Source: Synoicihabitans lomoniglobus (GTDB lineage Bacteria; Verrucomicrobiota; Verrucomicrobiia; Opitutales; Opitutaceae). Taken from it: a DNA stretch of 64,000 nucleotides. The position numbers and the translations under genes were made by a program. The stretch covers positions 1,731,501 to 1,795,500 of the forward strand of contig NZ_CP119075.1 of the NCBI RefSeq assembly GCF_029023725.1. The letters are read 5' to 3'. Shown here piece after piece: positions 7,766 to 16,231 of the stretch. A model generated the notes under the pieces. It did not search any database. It worked only from the letters and a program-made list of their open reading frames with translations, and was not told the origin of the DNA. Each line of letters begins with the position of its first letter. Positions within the stretch are counted from its first letter, which is position 1.

Positions 7766-9271
7766 TTACGATTGCGATGATGTGGGTCGTTCGACTTCGA
7801 CTGGTGGTTTCCAGTTGGCGGGCAGCAAGTCGGTGATGTCGGCCCCGGGCTGGCGTTGGGGCAATCGGGTGAGCACGTCGCGCAGGTAAATCAACGGGTC
7901 GTGTCCGTGGCGCTGGCAACTGATCACCAGCGAGTAGATGATGGCCGAGCGTTGTCCGGCGTCGGGATGGCCAACGAACAGCCAGTTCTTCTTTCCCAAG
8001 GCGGAAGGTCGGATGGCGTTTTCAACCAGATTGTTGTCCAACCGAGTTTCGCCGTGGCGCAGATGTTCACAAAGTGGGGCCCATTGTCCGAGCAGATAGG
8101 CGCAGGCTTTGCCCAGTCCAGACTGGGGCAATACCTGTTCGCGCACCCGAGCCACCACCACCCGCAACCAGTAAAGTCGGCGGGTAAAGTCGCGTTCACG
8201 TCGTTGCTGTCGCTGTGAGGTATCGAGTCCGGTTTCGTCCCAGTGCTTTTCCTGATGATACATCCAGGCAATCGAGCGCAGGATCCATTGGGCCACACGC
8301 GGGTTCTCTCCCTGGGCCTCAAAAAACTTGCGGCGGGCATGCGCCCAGCAGCCCACCCAACGCACCTCGGGATGCGCCGCCGCATACGCGGCATACGCAC
8401 CGTAGCCATCGGATTGCAGGACCCCGGCAAAGCCTTCGACCAAGGACGTGAGTTCCCCGTGCTGGCGCGATAATCGCCAGTCGAAGACCACGTCGCCGCC
8501 GGGGCGATTCATCACCCACAGCCACCCGTCCTTGGTTTTGCCCCGTTTTTGATCCGGGTCATGACAACGCACCGGCGTCTCATCGACCTGCACGTAACCG
8601 GACTCAAGCAACCCGCGGTGCATGCGGGTGTAAATCGGTTCCAACCAGTCGGAGGCGATGCGCACCCACTCGACCATACTCTGCCGGGGCAAGCGTGCGC
8701 CCCAGCGGCCCGACATCTTTTCGAGCCGATACAACGGAGCGTGGTCGAGGTATTTGCTGATCAGCACCCAGGCGAGCAGTCCGGCCGAGGCGTAGCCACC
8801 CTCCACCGGACGCACCTGTGCTGGTGCCACCACCGGCGCGCGATCGGCTTGATTCTTCGCCCGATATTTCGGGAGCACGAACTCGCGCTTGAACAACTTC
8901 GGTGGCACCACATCGACCTCGAAGCTGCGCTGCTCACCGATGCGTTCAAACTGATTCGGGGCTGCCAGCACCTCTTCAGGTTCGATCACCACGGTCTCTT
9001 TCACTGGCAGGTGCGCGAAGGCCTCGGCCCGCAACGGCACCCTCTCCCGTGAGGCCCGCCGCCGCTCGTAGCTGATCGTCTCAGGCGTGGCCGTTTGCTC
9101 GATCAATTTTTGTTGGTCGAGTAGCTTGAGCTTCAACTGCGACGGATCGAGCTTCTCGCTCTTGCCCCCGCCAAACACTTGTTTTTGCAGCCACCCGATC
9201 AGAGCGTCGCGCTGCGCCAGCTCCGCCTTGAGCGCTTGGTTTTCAGCGTAGAGGACTTCAGCGGGCGGCAT
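7766..9271 (-). CDS. tnpC: IS66 family transposase TnpC (copy 1)
   Basis: About 501 residues counting from Met MPPAEVLYAENQ, which opens a leucine-zipper-like coiled coil (LYAENQALKAELAQRDALIG). It is followed by the IS66 helix FGGGKSEKLDPSQL and an intermediate domain, then the DDE catalytic core: VQVDETPV (Asp), LQSDGYGAY (Asp) and LDNNLVENAIRPSALGKKNWLF (Glu). The GCWAHARRKFFEA block is diagnostic of the family. The 12-residue longer reading overlaps poorly conserved sequence and is not preferred. The protein is clearly different from the TnpC at about 28 kb, so the two copies were acquired separately. It directly abuts the orphan PIN gene. Confidence 0.92.
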   Translation of the reverse strand: MPPAEVLYAENQALKAELAQRDALIGWLQKQVFGGGKSEKLDPSQLKLKLLDQQKLIEQTATPETISYERRRASRERVPLRAEAFAHLPVKETVVIEPEEVLAAPNQFERIGEQRSFEVDVVPPKLFKREFVLPKYRAKNQADRAPVVAPAQVRPVEGGYASAGLLAWVLISKYLDHAPLYRLEKMSGRWGARLPRQSMVEWVRIASDWLEPIYTRMHRGLLESGYVQVDETPVRCHDPDQKRGKTKDGWLWVMNRPGGDVVFDWRLSRQHGELTSLVEGFAGVLQSDGYGAYAAYAAAHPEVRWVGCWAHARRKFFEAQGENPRVAQWILRSIAWMYHQEKHWDETGLDTSQRQQRRERDFTRRLYWLRVVVARVREQVLPQSGLGKACAYLLGQWAPLCEHLRHGETRLDNNLVENAIRPSALGKKNWLFVGHPDAGQRSAIIYSLVISCQRHGHDPLIYLRDVLTRLPQRQPGADITDLLPANWKPPVEVERPTSSQS

Positions 9272-9313
9272 GCTTCGTATCCATACTCGGGATACGCCTG
9301 AAGGCAACCCGGT

Positions 9314-9505
9314 TCACCGTTCATACCAGGCTTTTTTCGCTCCATCTTTCAGGTCGATTCCGCCCAGCAGCATCGACAAGGCCTGCGGTGTCAGATGCAG
9401 CTGGTTTCCGTCGCCGCCTCGCGGCCAGGAGAAGGCACCTTTCTCCAGACGTTTGGTCAGCACCCAGGCCCCGCTGCCGTCCCAGTAGAGGATTTTTATC
9501 CGGGT
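9314..9505 (-). pseudogene. tnpB: IS66 TnpB C-terminal remnant
   Basis: Reading the minus strand in the frame that ends at a TGA gives [19 protein letters not shown], then [15 protein letters not shown], then [21 protein letters not shown]. This is the conserved C-terminal half of IS66 Orf2 (TnpB). A stop lies immediately upstream in the same frame and there is no N-terminal half, so this is a truncated relic. It precedes tnpC by about 40 bases, the normal IS66 order. The shorter ORF reported in another frame here is not the real one. Confidence 0.75.
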
Positions 9506-9557
9506 ATGTCACCATCGGAGATTGGGCTACAGCTATCGCTCACATGCCAAGGATCAC

Positions 9558-10475
9558 TCAGTGTGCTGGAAACGTTGGGGCCGCGACGGAACCTTCGATA
9601 GCGTCTGAGAAGCACAACGTGTCAGTTGATTTGCGGGGTGATTCTATGATCTGAGTCATCTCCGGAGATAATGTTGGTGACGTGATGCGTCCGTATCCTA
9701 GTTGGAGTGCGCGTCGTAGGAGTTTGAGGGAGGTCCGCACATCGAGTTTCCGCATTAGTGATTGCCGGTGCTTGTGTGCGGTTCCGGTTGCGATCATCAA
9801 TGCTTCCGCAACTTCCGCATCGTCGAACCCCTGAGCAACGAACTCAAGGACCTCAAGTTCTCGGTTGGTCAGGAAATGGCCGTGAAATTGCGGGTCGCGG
9901 AGCAGTTTCTTTCGCAGGCAATCGAAAATGGGACTGTAGTAAGACTCCCCACGTAACAGCATGGGAATTGCGATGCGAAGTTCCGTGACCGTCGAATACG
10001 ATTTGGGGATGAAGCCATGAAAACGCGCGGCTACTATTCTTTTAACTGTTCGTTCGTTCATTAACGCCGAAAATCCCAAGATACGCGAATGTGGCGAATC
10101 GGTGAGTAGGGAATCGACGATTTCTGTGCCGCAGCCATCCGGCAATCCGACCTCGACGATGATCAAATCAGGCTGAATTATTCGAGTCGCCACCAACGCT
10201 TCAGCGCATGACTGTTTCCATTCAACTTCGACCGAGATGGAGGAAAGTTTGGCTTTTGAGAAGGCTCGAAGATTCGGGTGTGCTTGGTTTTCGCGGAGTA
10301 GAGAGGCAAGCCATCCGAATTCCTCGACGATAAGTATTCTTAATGCTTTAGGGCTGTTTGAGGTGGGGGTGCTTAAGTGCAACATGTATGCAATACGAGA
10401 GCCGGCCAGAGATTCGGTTAAGGTATTTGGGTAGTGTGCGAGTCGTGCAAAAACTTCAATTTGATGGACTTGCAT
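9558..10475 (-). CDS. NarL/LuxR-type response regulator with Glu at the phosphoacceptor site
   Basis: About 305 residues. A receiver-like domain runs from about residue 45 (LRILIVEEFGWLASLL) to 165, with the conserved Lys in GFIPKSYS. The phosphoacceptor position, normally Asp in 'LLDLxLP', is Glu108 in IIVEVGLPDGCG, a phosphomimetic change. A LuxR/GerE helix-turn-helix lies at about 198-260 (LTNRELEVLEFVAQGFDDAEVAEAL...RKLDVRTSLKLLRRAL). The ATG start is preferred over the TTG two codons earlier because AAGGA lies 7 bases before it. The gene is divergent from the large RHS/FN3 operon and is its obvious candidate regulator. It may act without a partner kinase; both points are inferences. Confidence 0.85.
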   Translation of the reverse strand: MQVHQIEVFARLAHYPNTLTESLAGSRIAYMLHLSTPTSNSPKALRILIVEEFGWLASLLRENQAHPNLRAFSKAKLSSISVEVEWKQSCAEALVATRIIQPDLIIVEVGLPDGCGTEIVDSLLTDSPHSRILGFSALMNERTVKRIVAARFHGFIPKSYSTVTELRIAIPMLLRGESYYSPIFDCLRKKLLRDPQFHGHFLTNRELEVLEFVAQGFDDAEVAEALMIATGTAHKHRQSLMRKLDVRTSLKLLRRALQLGYGRITSPTLSPEMTQIIESPRKSTDTLCFSDAIEGSVAAPTFPAH

Positions 10476-10482
10476 AGTCAAG

Positions 10483-10487
10483 TCCTT
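10483..10487 (-). promoter_or_regulatory. Shine-Dalgarno that decides the response-regulator start
   Basis: AAGGA on the minus strand is 7 bases before the ATG. It would sit too close to the alternative TTG codon. It is one of the few clear ribosome-binding sites in this region. Confidence 0.55.
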
Positions 10488-10744
10488 GGTGTCAAAAATA
10501 AGGTAGAGAGAAGGCGGTATTTGTTCGGATGACTCTTTTATTTATTTCGTAAATATTTAAATTACAGTATTTTAAGTGGATTCGGATTCTGCATACCCTA
10601 AATAGGGCAGTCTGAAGGATTTACTCATCGACGCAGCTGAAGTGAAATCATTCGTTTTAGTGACGTATTATTGGTGTCACTACTAGATTTCACGTTCGGA
10701 GTATAGGTATTAATCCCCAATATAACTTATATATAGTAACTATC
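10488..10744. promoter_or_regulatory. A/T-rich divergent promoter region of the RHS/FN3 operon
   Basis: This 257-base stretch separates the regulator from the operon and is far richer in A and T than the flanking sequence (runs such as TATTTATTTCGTAAATATTT). It contains small inverted repeats, including CCCTAAATAGGG near 10598 and TGAC..GTCA near 10660, and a TATATATAGT block about 15 bases before the first operon ATG. A start so close to a -10-like box suggests a very short or absent leader. Promoter elements are read by eye only. Confidence 0.4.
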
Positions 10745-11140
10745 ATGAGTCTTTCGACAAACATATCGGCGCGTTTTCTACTCATCCGTTCGGGTCCGCT
10801 CATAGTTTTTTCTGCGGTAGCAATGCACCTACCCATGGCCGCCCAACCCTCACCTTCCGACGCACCGGCCTCGACCGAACTTGTCCTTGGAATGTCGCGC
10901 GAAGACTTCAGTGCTACTAGGGATCTTCTGGTGGAGGCCTTTGAGGATCCCGAGGTACGTGCTCTGACCGAGCGGATCGAAAGACTTATGGAACAGCGGG
11001 ACTTTTTGATTCTACAAAAGGCCAAGGAAACCCACCCTGGAAAGTCGGCTCATATTGACCGGATTGGTGGCGAAATGAACCGTCATCGACGTGGTCCACC
11101 ACCGGATAAGCGAGTGCCTAATCCACGCGGAGGGGGCTGA
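10745..11140 (+). CDS. Small exported hypothetical protein, first gene of the RHS operon
   Basis: A 131-residue protein with an N-terminal hydrophobic segment (LIRSGPLIVFSAVAMHLPMAAQ) that looks like a signal peptide cleaved near AAQ. A helical, charged middle (EDPEVRALTERIERLMEQRDFLILQKAKE) could form a coiled coil. The tail is basic and Pro/Gly-rich (RRGPPPDKRVPNPRGGG). I do not recognise a family. It opens the run of genes that ends with the RHS toxin and immunity gene. Its position suggests a periplasmic or envelope accessory to export or assembly of the two giant proteins, which is inference only. Confidence 0.6.
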   Translation: MSLSTNISARFLLIRSGPLIVFSAVAMHLPMAAQPSPSDAPASTELVLGMSREDFSATRDLLVEAFEDPEVRALTERIERLMEQRDFLILQKAKETHPGKSAHIDRIGGEMNRHRRGPPPDKRVPNPRGGG

Positions 11141-11205
11141 GGCACAGGATCTACCTCCCTTCCTGGTGCAAACAAACGTTAGATAGAGCGCTGCGATTTT
11201 TCTCC

Positions 11206-14200
11206 ATGCCCTTACGATTTCTAGCCGTCAGCCGTCGAAACCAAATGCGTTACGGCTTTGCCTTGCTGATCATGCTCGTTGCTGGTGCCCGTGCGGTTTT
11301 GGCTAATCCAGCTAACGGAGGAACGGTTACGACCGCCGGTCCCTACACTGTACATACGTTCACCGGTAGCGCTACATTCACCGTAAACCAAAACATCGGG
11401 ACGGTTGATGTGGTGATTGTCGGTGGTGGAGGTGGAGGTGGCCATCAGCATGCCGGTGGTGGTGGTGCCGGAGGTGTGCGAATTTTGAGTGGTGTGAGTG
11501 TGGGGATTCAAACCTATAACATTGCCGTGGGGGCTGGGGGAGCAGGTTGCACGTGGTATCCGTATACCGGTAACAACGGTGGCGGTTCCTCCGCCTTTGG
11601 TCTCTCTGCGGAAGGGGGCGGTGCAGGTACTGGAATGAACCAGTACGGCAATGTGGGAGGCTCTGGTGGTGCAGACGGCTATCCCTCAGGCGGGGTGCAG
11701 GGAGGTAACGGCACCTCTGGACAAGGTAACCATGGAAACAGGAATGCAACCGGCAGTGTATTTTATGGTGGAGGCGGAGGCGGTGCCGGTGCACCCGGCA
11801 ACGGAGTCCATGGCGGTTCGGCACTTACGACTTGGGCGGGCACGTTTGGTGGCGGTGGAGGTGGAGGTTTCGCCGGTGGTTCCGGCGGAGGTGCCGGAGC
11901 CGGGAATGGCGGATATCAGGCGGGCCAAGGAGGTCATGCGGCCGCCAACACGGGTTCCGGCGGTGGTGGAGGGGGAAACATGGACGCGTTTGGTGGCAAC
12001 GGCGGTAGCGGAGTCGTCGTGATTCGTTATCTTACCCCGACCAATGGGGCCCCGACCACGACATGGCATACTCCGCCCCCCTCGCCGATAATCTATGGCG
12101 GTTGGTTTCCGGTCCGCGCGACCGGCCATGACTCCGATTGGAATCTTGGCGGCATCAACGTTGAGTATCGGGTCAATGGCGGGGACTGGACCGCTCTGGC
12201 AAATGACCCGGCGGGCGCCAACGGCGGCAACAGCAACGCCACGACTTCCAACCCGAACGGGATCACGCCGGGTATTCCCGGGACGGTTTACCGGTTTCGT
12301 TGTTACGCATGGGACCTTTCTGGAGCCAACTCGGGCTGGACTGAGACAGGGGACTATGTGGTGACCAATCGAAATCCTTCCGTGTCTGCCCAAATCCTGA
12401 ATTCAAGCCAAGGTGTTATCGGCCTTAACGGCAGTGGACGGGCCCCCGTTAATCTTGGCGATAATTTCTACATTCGGGTGAGCGGTTCAGATCCCGACGG
12501 AAGGTTGGCGCAATTGTATTCGAGGCTCCACGATGCGACTGGCGATCAAATCGACTATGTGCAGGTGGGAGCGTCTGGAAGTTCAGGTTCTCACACCTTC
12601 GGCCCTTACGCGGCCTCTGAACTAGGGGTTTGGGACATGTGGGCTCATGCGCAGGACGCGGATCAAACCGGCTATCAGTGGCAGGGCGGCGGTTGGTGGG
12701 GCACCCACACGCCGGACATTGAAGTGGTGGATACCGCTGCTCCGACGGTCCCCGGTTCGTTACTTTCATCAAGTGTCACGGGTTCCTCGTTCACACTTTC
12801 CTGGCTGCCTTCGACGGACAATGACGGGATCACGGCTTATGAGATTCGGCGCAGCGGGACGTCGCTTGGAACCGTGGCCGGAACCAGCATATCCGTAGGA
12901 GGTCTCTCTCCGGCGACGACCTATGTGATGACAGTTAGGGCGCGGGACTCTGCCGGTAATTGGTCTGCCTGGAGCCCTGGATACAACGTTACGACCTCAG
13001 ATACGGTGGCACCGGGGATTCCAACCGGGTTAGGGGCGAGTTCCGTGGGTTCGACCAGCTTCACGTTGTCATGGAACGCAGCATCGGACAACGTGGGTGT
13101 AACTGGCTACGAGGTGCTGCGGGATGCGACGTCGTTGGGAACACAGGTCGGCACTAGCGCTAGCCTGACAGGCCTAACGCAGGGAACTGACTACTCCATA
13201 AAGGTTCGGGCGCGCGATGCGGCGGGCAACTGGTCGGGTTGGAGTTCTCCTCTGACTGTTGCGACAGTCGACTCGGGTCCCCCCAGTGCGCCTACAGGTC
13301 TGGCGGCTAGTAGCGTGAACGGCAGCAGTTTTGTACTCAATTGGTCGGCATCGTCTGACAACATCGGGGTGACCGGTTATGAGGTTCGACGTGATTCTGC
13401 TTCATTGGGTACTCAGGCCGGCACCACTGCCACATTGTCCGGCTTGGCGGACGCGACGACCTACAGCATAACCGTGCGTGCCCGGGACGCGGCCGGCAAC
13501 TGGTCCGGATGGAGTTCGGCGCTGAGCGTCACGACCGTCGATGTATCCTCACCCTCAATACCAGGCGGGCTTGCTGCGTCGGGAATCAGCGGATCGAGTT
13601 TCACTCTAACGTGGTCGGTTCCAGCGGATAATGTGGGGGTTACCTTGTACGAGGTTCGTCGAGATGGTGTGTCGTTAGGCACGACTTCCAACACTAGTAT
13701 GGGATTGTCTGGGCTGGCCGAGTACACGACTTATTCGATGGCAGTTCGCGCGCGCGACGCTGCGGGTAATTGGTCGGGCTGGAGCTCGAATCTGCCAGTG
13801 TTGACCGGTGATGTCTCGGCGCCTGCAACGCCGAGTGGGCTCGCGGCCTCAAATATATCAGGTTCGGGTTTTACTGTGATTTGGGCGTCCTCAGCTGACA
13901 ATGTAGGGACCACTGCTTATGAAGTACGCAGAGGTGCCACTTCGCTGGGAACCACCTCAGGAACGAGCTTGCTACTCTCGGGACTGTCGGAGGTAACGAC
14001 CTATGCAATGACGGTGAGGGCTCGAGACGGGGCGGGAAACTGGTCCGGATGGAGCACCGCCCTGAACGTCACCACTGTAGATGGTAGCTCGCCGTCTATC
14101 CCTGTCTTTGGATTGCCCACTAATGTTTCTGCTACCGAACTCACCATCAGTTGGAGTGCCTCGGACAATGTGGGTGTGGTTGGCTATGAAATGCAATTGG

Positions 14201-15813
14201 CGTCGAATACCGTCGAATACCTCACCGCAAACTCGAAAACGTTCACGAACCTTGCGCAAGGGGTTGCTTATACTTTGAAAGTCCGGGCGCTTGATGCCGC
14301 CAGCAATCTCTCAGGTTGGGCGACTACAATAATCACCACCGACGACTCCCCCCCGACTGTTCCAGTTCCGATCGCTAGCGGAATTTCCGCCTCCGGATTC
14401 ACTGTATTGTGGTCACCTTCAACCGACAATCATGGTGTCGCGGGTTACGAATATCAACTAAACTCAGGTGCGGTTATTTCGTTGACGAATACACAGCAGG
14501 CCATTGGTGGCTTGAATCCAGGAAGCACGCACACGGTCAAGGTTCGTGCACTGGACAATGCAGGCAATGAATCGGCGTGGGGCCAAGTTACCGTATCCAC
14601 CAAGGTGACCATTGTGTCGCCTGCAAGCTGGAGTTTAACTGTTGGTGACAGCCAATCCTTCTCGGTTTCAACCGATGGCACGGCCACGAGCTACGGCGTC
14701 ACGGCGGGATCACTTCCGCCTGGTTTGAATTTGAACACGTCTGGTGTCATCTCCGGAACGCCTACTCAGTCGGGCACGTATACATTCACCCTGGGGGCAA
14801 CAAATTCGGGTGGAACGCAAACCCAAAGTTTCACGCTCACGGTCAATGGATCGAGTGTGCTCCCAGAGGTGGTCGACTTTGAAGCCTTCTCGACGGGGGA
14901 CCTTTCGAATCAAGGTAACTGGGCGGTTCCGCAAGGTGCCGCGAATGTTACTGCGGGAGCCAAGTTGACCGGTAACCTAGGGCTCGAATTGTCGGGTGGC
15001 TCTTCGCCCGGACAAGCCACGCTTGGACTTACGGGTCTATCGGGCGAGGACGTGGTGTTCGTCGACATTTTCCTCAGACCCAACGTTCAAATCGCTGAGG
15101 GCTCGAGCGCCCAAGTTGATCTTGGTATTGCCAGGATTGGGTTCGGACGCAGTGCGGCGGATGCCGAAGTAAGAGCCTGGGCAGGTGATGGCTCCGGTGG
15201 CGGAAACTGGTTGGCCACCGGTGTCCTTCGCCCGATTGACGGATCCGGTGGCACCTATGCATGGGCGCGGTTGACCGTTCGCTTGGATTTCGAGAACAAG
15301 GTCTGGGATCTCTATGTCGATAGCCAACCGAGTATTGGGGACATCGGTTTCGTTGATGATCAACAGTCGTCCCTTTCCTTGCTCAAGTTGCGAGGTGGCG
15401 CCGGCGGCACCTCGTGGGTCGATGACCTCTACTTCAATACGGCTAACCCCGTGTTCGTGGATGCAGACAAAGACGGTTTGCCCGACGATTGGGAAACCGA
15501 GCATGGACTCAATCCCGGCCACTATGATCGTGGTGTAGCGTCTGACTCTGACGGGGATGGCCTCAGCAATTGGGAAGAATTTGCTCTGGGAACGCATCCG
15601 GGTGCCGTCGATTCCGATGGAGATGGGATACCCGATTTGGAAGAGCTCTTGAGCGGCTCAAATCCGTTGGTTCCGACCGCGAGTTCCGGTGGTGACAGCC
15701 TCCTCTCGGTCTCCAATCCCGCGTCGTATCCGACGTTCTATATCAAGGATTCGGACGGCGACCAGTACGAGGTGAATGCTCAATCCCTCAGAGTAATCCC
15801 CAGTGGAATCTGA
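11206..15813 (+). CDS. Giant secreted Gly-rich / FN3 / putative-Ig / TSP3 surface protein
   Basis: 1535 residues. A signal peptide ends near LVAGARAVLA; an internal Met at residue 14 would give a more classical one. Residues 70-275 are a glycine-rich domain with long G-runs, resembling Gly-rich adhesin domains. Residues 285-505 hold two Ig/FN3-like domains. Residues 509-1133 are seven tandem FN3 domains of about 90 aa with the repeating core VRARDAAGNWSGWSS. Residues 1134-1215 are a putative Ig domain (GSLPPGLNLNTSGVISGTP), 1220-1415 a LamG-like region, and 1417-1490 thrombospondin-3 calcium repeats (DSDGDGLSNWEEF, DSDGDGIPDLEEL). No sortase or porin anchor is visible. It likely acts as a cell-surface or matrix adhesin. 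It lies 2 bases before the next gene, within the RHS operon. Confidence 0.85.
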   Translation: MPLRFLAVSRRNQMRYGFALLIMLVAGARAVLANPANGGTVTTAGPYTVHTFTGSATFTVNQNIGTVDVVIVGGGGGGGHQHAGGGGAGGVRILSGVSVGIQTYNIAVGAGGAGCTWYPYTGNNGGGSSAFGLSAEGGGAGTGMNQYGNVGGSGGADGYPSGGVQGGNGTSGQGNHGNRNATGSVFYGGGGGGAGAPGNGVHGGSALTTWAGTFGGGGGGGFAGGSGGGAGAGNGGYQAGQGGHAAANTGSGGGGGGNMDAFGGNGGSGVVVIRYLTPTNGAPTTTWHTPPPSPIIYGGWFPVRATGHDSDWNLGGINVEYRVNGGDWTALANDPAGANGGNSNATTSNPNGITPGIPGTVYRFRCYAWDLSGANSGWTETGDYVVTNRNPSVSAQILNSSQGVIGLNGSGRAPVNLGDNFYIRVSGSDPDGRLAQLYSRLHDATGDQIDYVQVGASGSSGSHTFGPYAASELGVWDMWAHAQDADQTGYQWQGGGWWGTHTPDIEVVDTAAPTVPGSLLSSSVTGSSFTLSWLPSTDNDGITAYEIRRSGTSLGTVAGTSISVGGLSPATTYVMTVRARDSAGNWSAWSPGYNVTTSDTVAPGIPTGLGASSVGSTSFTLSWNAASDNVGVTGYEVLRDATSLGTQVGTSASLTGLTQGTDYSIKVRARDAAGNWSGWSSPLTVATVDSGPPSAPTGLAASSVNGSSFVLNWSASSDNIGVTGYEVRRDSASLGTQAGTTATLSGLADATTYSITVRARDAAGNWSGWSSALSVTTVDVSSPSIPGGLAASGISGSSFTLTWSVPADNVGVTLYEVRRDGVSLGTTSNTSMGLSGLAEYTTYSMAVRARDAAGNWSGWSSNLPVLTGDVSAPATPSGLAASNISGSGFTVIWASSADNVGTTAYEVRRGATSLGTTSGTSLLLSGLSEVTTYAMTVRARDGAGNWSGWSTALNVTTVDGSSPSIPVFGLPTNVSATELTISWSASDNVGVVGYEMQLASNTVEYLTANSKTFTNLAQGVAYTLKVRALDAASNLSGWATTIITTDDSPPTVPVPIASGISASGFTVLWSPSTDNHGVAGYEYQLNSGAVISLTNTQQAIGGLNPGSTHTVKVRALDNAGNESAWGQVTVSTKVTIVSPASWSLTVGDSQSFSVSTDGTATSYGVTAGSLPPGLNLNTSGVISGTPTQSGTYTFTLGATNSGGTQTQSFTLTVNGSSVLPEVVDFEAFSTGDLSNQGNWAVPQGAANVTAGAKLTGNLGLELSGGSSPGQATLGLTGLSGEDVVFVDIFLRPNVQIAEGSSAQVDLGIARIGFGRSAADAEVRAWAGDGSGGGNWLATGVLRPIDGSGGTYAWARLTVRLDFENKVWDLYVDSQPSIGDIGFVDDQQSSLSLLKLRGGAGGTSWVDDLYFNTANPVFVDADKDGLPDDWETEHGLNPGHYDRGVASDSDGDGLSNWEEFALGTHPGAVDSDGDGIPDLEELLSGSNPLVPTASSGGDSLLSVSNPASYPTFYIKDSDGDQYEVNAQSLRVIPSGI
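12730..14604 (+). repeat. Seven tandem FN3-coding repeats, about 270 bp each
   Basis: Seven consecutive units share the plan 'P.GL.AS.....F.L.W..S.DN.GVT.YEVRRD..SLGT...T...L.GL...T.Y...VRARDAAGNWSGWSS'. Units 2-5 are the most alike; units 6 and 7 have diverged. The nucleotide sequence differs at many synonymous positions, so the duplications are not very recent. Confidence 0.85.
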
Positions 15814-15815
15814 TC

Positions 15816-16214
15816 ATGAAGAAGCGTATTTTCGGCGTATTTGTCAGCGCTCTACTTGTTGCGGGAATCGCTTGGGTGCTCTGGCCCGACGCTGTCGTCC
15901 GAGAACAACCGTCGACAACGAATCATGATCTCGGTGACACCAAGAGGCCAGTGGTAGCGGAAGAGACGGATGTTGTGCCTCCGCAGGCTGATTCGGTGGC
16001 AACTGCAACTGCGATGGAGCCGATCGCGAAGCCACCGGGTAGTCCGTCCGAGATCCAGCTTCGGCGAAGCCTGGCCATGGTGGCCGCTCATGCGCCCCTT
16101 CGCGAAGAGAAGGTGGCAAATCCTGACTCCCCGGAAAACCGAATCGTTCTTCGGACGATGGTCGGCAAGGCGCTGCAAGGTCAGTCGAAAGATCAGGCCC
16201 GACCGACTCCGTAA
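15816..16214 (+). CDS. Small membrane-anchored hypothetical protein
   Basis: A 132-residue protein with one N-terminal hydrophobic helix preceded by MKKR (FGVFVSALLVAGIAWVLWP), then a polar low-complexity periplasmic region rich in Val, Ala, Pro and Thr. A short conserved-looking C-terminal helix follows (EIQLRRSLAMVAAH and NRIVLRTMVGKALQGQ). No family recognised. It starts 2 bases after the FN3 protein stop and is followed 17 bases later by the thioredoxin-fold gene, so translation is probably coupled. A bitopic inner-membrane protein that helps biogenesis of the neighbouring giants is a reasonable guess, but unproven. Confidence 0.6.
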   Translation: MKKRIFGVFVSALLVAGIAWVLWPDAVVREQPSTTNHDLGDTKRPVVAEETDVVPPQADSVATATAMEPIAKPPGSPSEIQLRRSLAMVAAHAPLREEKVANPDSPENRIVLRTMVGKALQGQSKDQARPTP

Positions 16215-16231
16215 TTAAACCACCTCCAGAT

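Larger units (their letters stand above)
7766..9505 (-). mobile_element. 5'-truncated IS66-family element (copy 1)
   Basis: It consists of a complete-looking tnpC and only the last third of tnpB; tnpA and the start of tnpB are absent. Homology to IS66 stops abruptly near the RIKILYWDG stretch of tnpB, after which the sequence runs into the tail of the response-regulator gene. I could not place convincing terminal inverted repeats on either side. The copy is therefore a fragment and probably immobile on its own. Confidence 0.75.

Noticed and set aside
12730..14604. Possible CRISPR or satellite array
   Set aside because: The 270-bp periodicity is coding for FN3 domains and there are no short identical repeats with unique spacers.
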